64,000 bases of DNA, taken from positions 558,001 through 622,000 of the forward strand of contig JAPFFF010000038.1 in the NCBI GenBank assembly GCA_039105265.1. The letters are read 5' to 3'. A program made the position numbers and the translations under genes. Shown here one piece after another: positions 63,883 to 64,000 of the stretch. Source of the stretch: Tritrichomonas musculus (taxonomy: Eukaryota > Parabasalia > Tritrichomonadida > Tritrichomonadidae). How positions within the stretch are numbered: position 1 is the first letter of the stretch; the number at the start of each line of letters is the position of its first letter. The notes under the pieces are model-generated. The model made no database searches, was not told the origin of the DNA, and saw nothing but the letters and a program-made list of their open reading frames with translations.

Positions 63883-64000
63883 TTATAACACGAACGATAC
63901 TAGTTTTCGTTTAGCAACTGGATGTCTCTTTTCGATACCGGTAACAACTTTAAACACACTCTCTCGATCTTTCAATATATCATCCATCCACTTGTTGGAC
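63883..64000 (-). CDS. 3' end of the second copy of the 817-aa Rep-like gene (partial)
   Basis: Reads, on the minus strand, the last 38 codons (ending VAKRKLVSFVL and stop) identical to the plus-strand gene. The remainder should lie to the right of the window. Confidence 0.85.
   Translation of the reverse strand, partial: SNKWMDDILKDRESVFKVVTGIEKRHPVAKRKLVSFVL

Larger units (their letters stand above)
58250..64000. mobile_element. AGTAG-type element 3, giant inverted repeat, runs off the window
   Basis: A sharp rise in GC at 58250 coincides with AGTAGATGTATTAGACTG, preceded by AGTTG. Genes: 110 aa, 91 aa, 817 aa and 151 aa on the plus strand, then a mirror copy on the minus strand. Bases 61620-62699 and 62921-64000 are exact reverse complements, centre 62,810, spacer 221 bp. 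If the symmetry is complete, the right end should lie near 67,370. The frames are open and the arms identical, so this copy looks whole and young. No capsid, envelope or integrase gene is seen; the nature of the element is unknown. An assembly artefact must be excluded. Confidence 0.75.
62921..64000 (-). repeat. Right arm of the inverted repeat (open at the window edge)
   Basis: Mirror of 61620-62699. Positions sum to 125,620 at every checkpoint, placing the centre at 62,810. Confidence 0.9.

Noticed and set aside
58250-64000. Polinton or other capsid-bearing virus
   Set aside because: No major or minor capsid, packaging ATPase, protease, DNA polymerase B or integrase can be seen, and the duplication is 5 bp where known in the family; the possibility is left open only because the element is cut by the window edge.

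Overview
The window is very AT-rich eukaryotic DNA (about 20-25% GC by eye). It most resembles a trichomonad (Parabasalia, Tritrichomonas-like) genome. The evidence is compact genes with no visible introns, start codons a few bases downstream of sequences that fit the trichomonad initiator (Inr, TCAYTWYTCATTA), a fragment of the trichomonad ankyrin-repeat protein family (DUF3447-type N-terminus), a GT61-type glycosyltransferase, and a load of Mutator-like (MULE), pogo/Tigger-like and hAT transposons. This assignment is an inference; no rRNA or other species marker is present.

Only a few host genes are seen: a GT61-like membrane glycosyltransferase (14.8-16.0 kb, minus), a small protein with a probable ubiquitin-like fold (47.6-48.2 kb), a CUE + Smr domain protein (49.8-50.9 kb) and an ankyrin-family fragment (34.8-35.0 kb). 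Nearly everything else is mobile or repetitive. 1-4.1 kb is a decayed MULE. 5.4-9.5 kb is a pogo/Tigger-like transposon split by a 2.1-kb insertion. 9.9-11.0 kb holds hairpin-rich satellites. 11.3-13.9 kb holds broken transposase remnants. 18.9-24.6 kb is an apparently intact MULE (615 aa) that contains a 126-bp satellite. 24.9-46.1 kb is a nested composite: a MULE (791 aa transposase) with long inverted arms, whose own end motif has become a satellite, and which hosts two foldback elements (27.6-39.5 and 42.4-45.1 kb). 56.4-57.9 kb is a broken hAT transposase.

The most interesting content is a family of three terminal-inverted-repeat elements that begin AGTAG and end CTACT: 6769-8851 (5-bp target duplication AGTTG), 52321-55211 (5-bp duplication TATGA) and 58250 to beyond the window (left flank AGTTG). 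They encode no recognisable transposase. Instead they carry an 817-aa protein whose motif order resembles rolling-circle replication initiators (a shortened relative lies in the first element), an SF2 DEAH helicase like viral origin-binding helicases, and a small protein shared by the second and third elements. Their ends carry palindromes, and in the second element a 9-bp hairpin keeps its pairing although its sequence differs between the two ends. The third element is folded into a perfect inverted repeat centred at about 62,810, with iteron-like repeats in the centre. I infer a self-replicating, hairpin-ended class of linear DNA element. No capsid or envelope gene is visible, so a viral origin can be neither claimed nor excluded.
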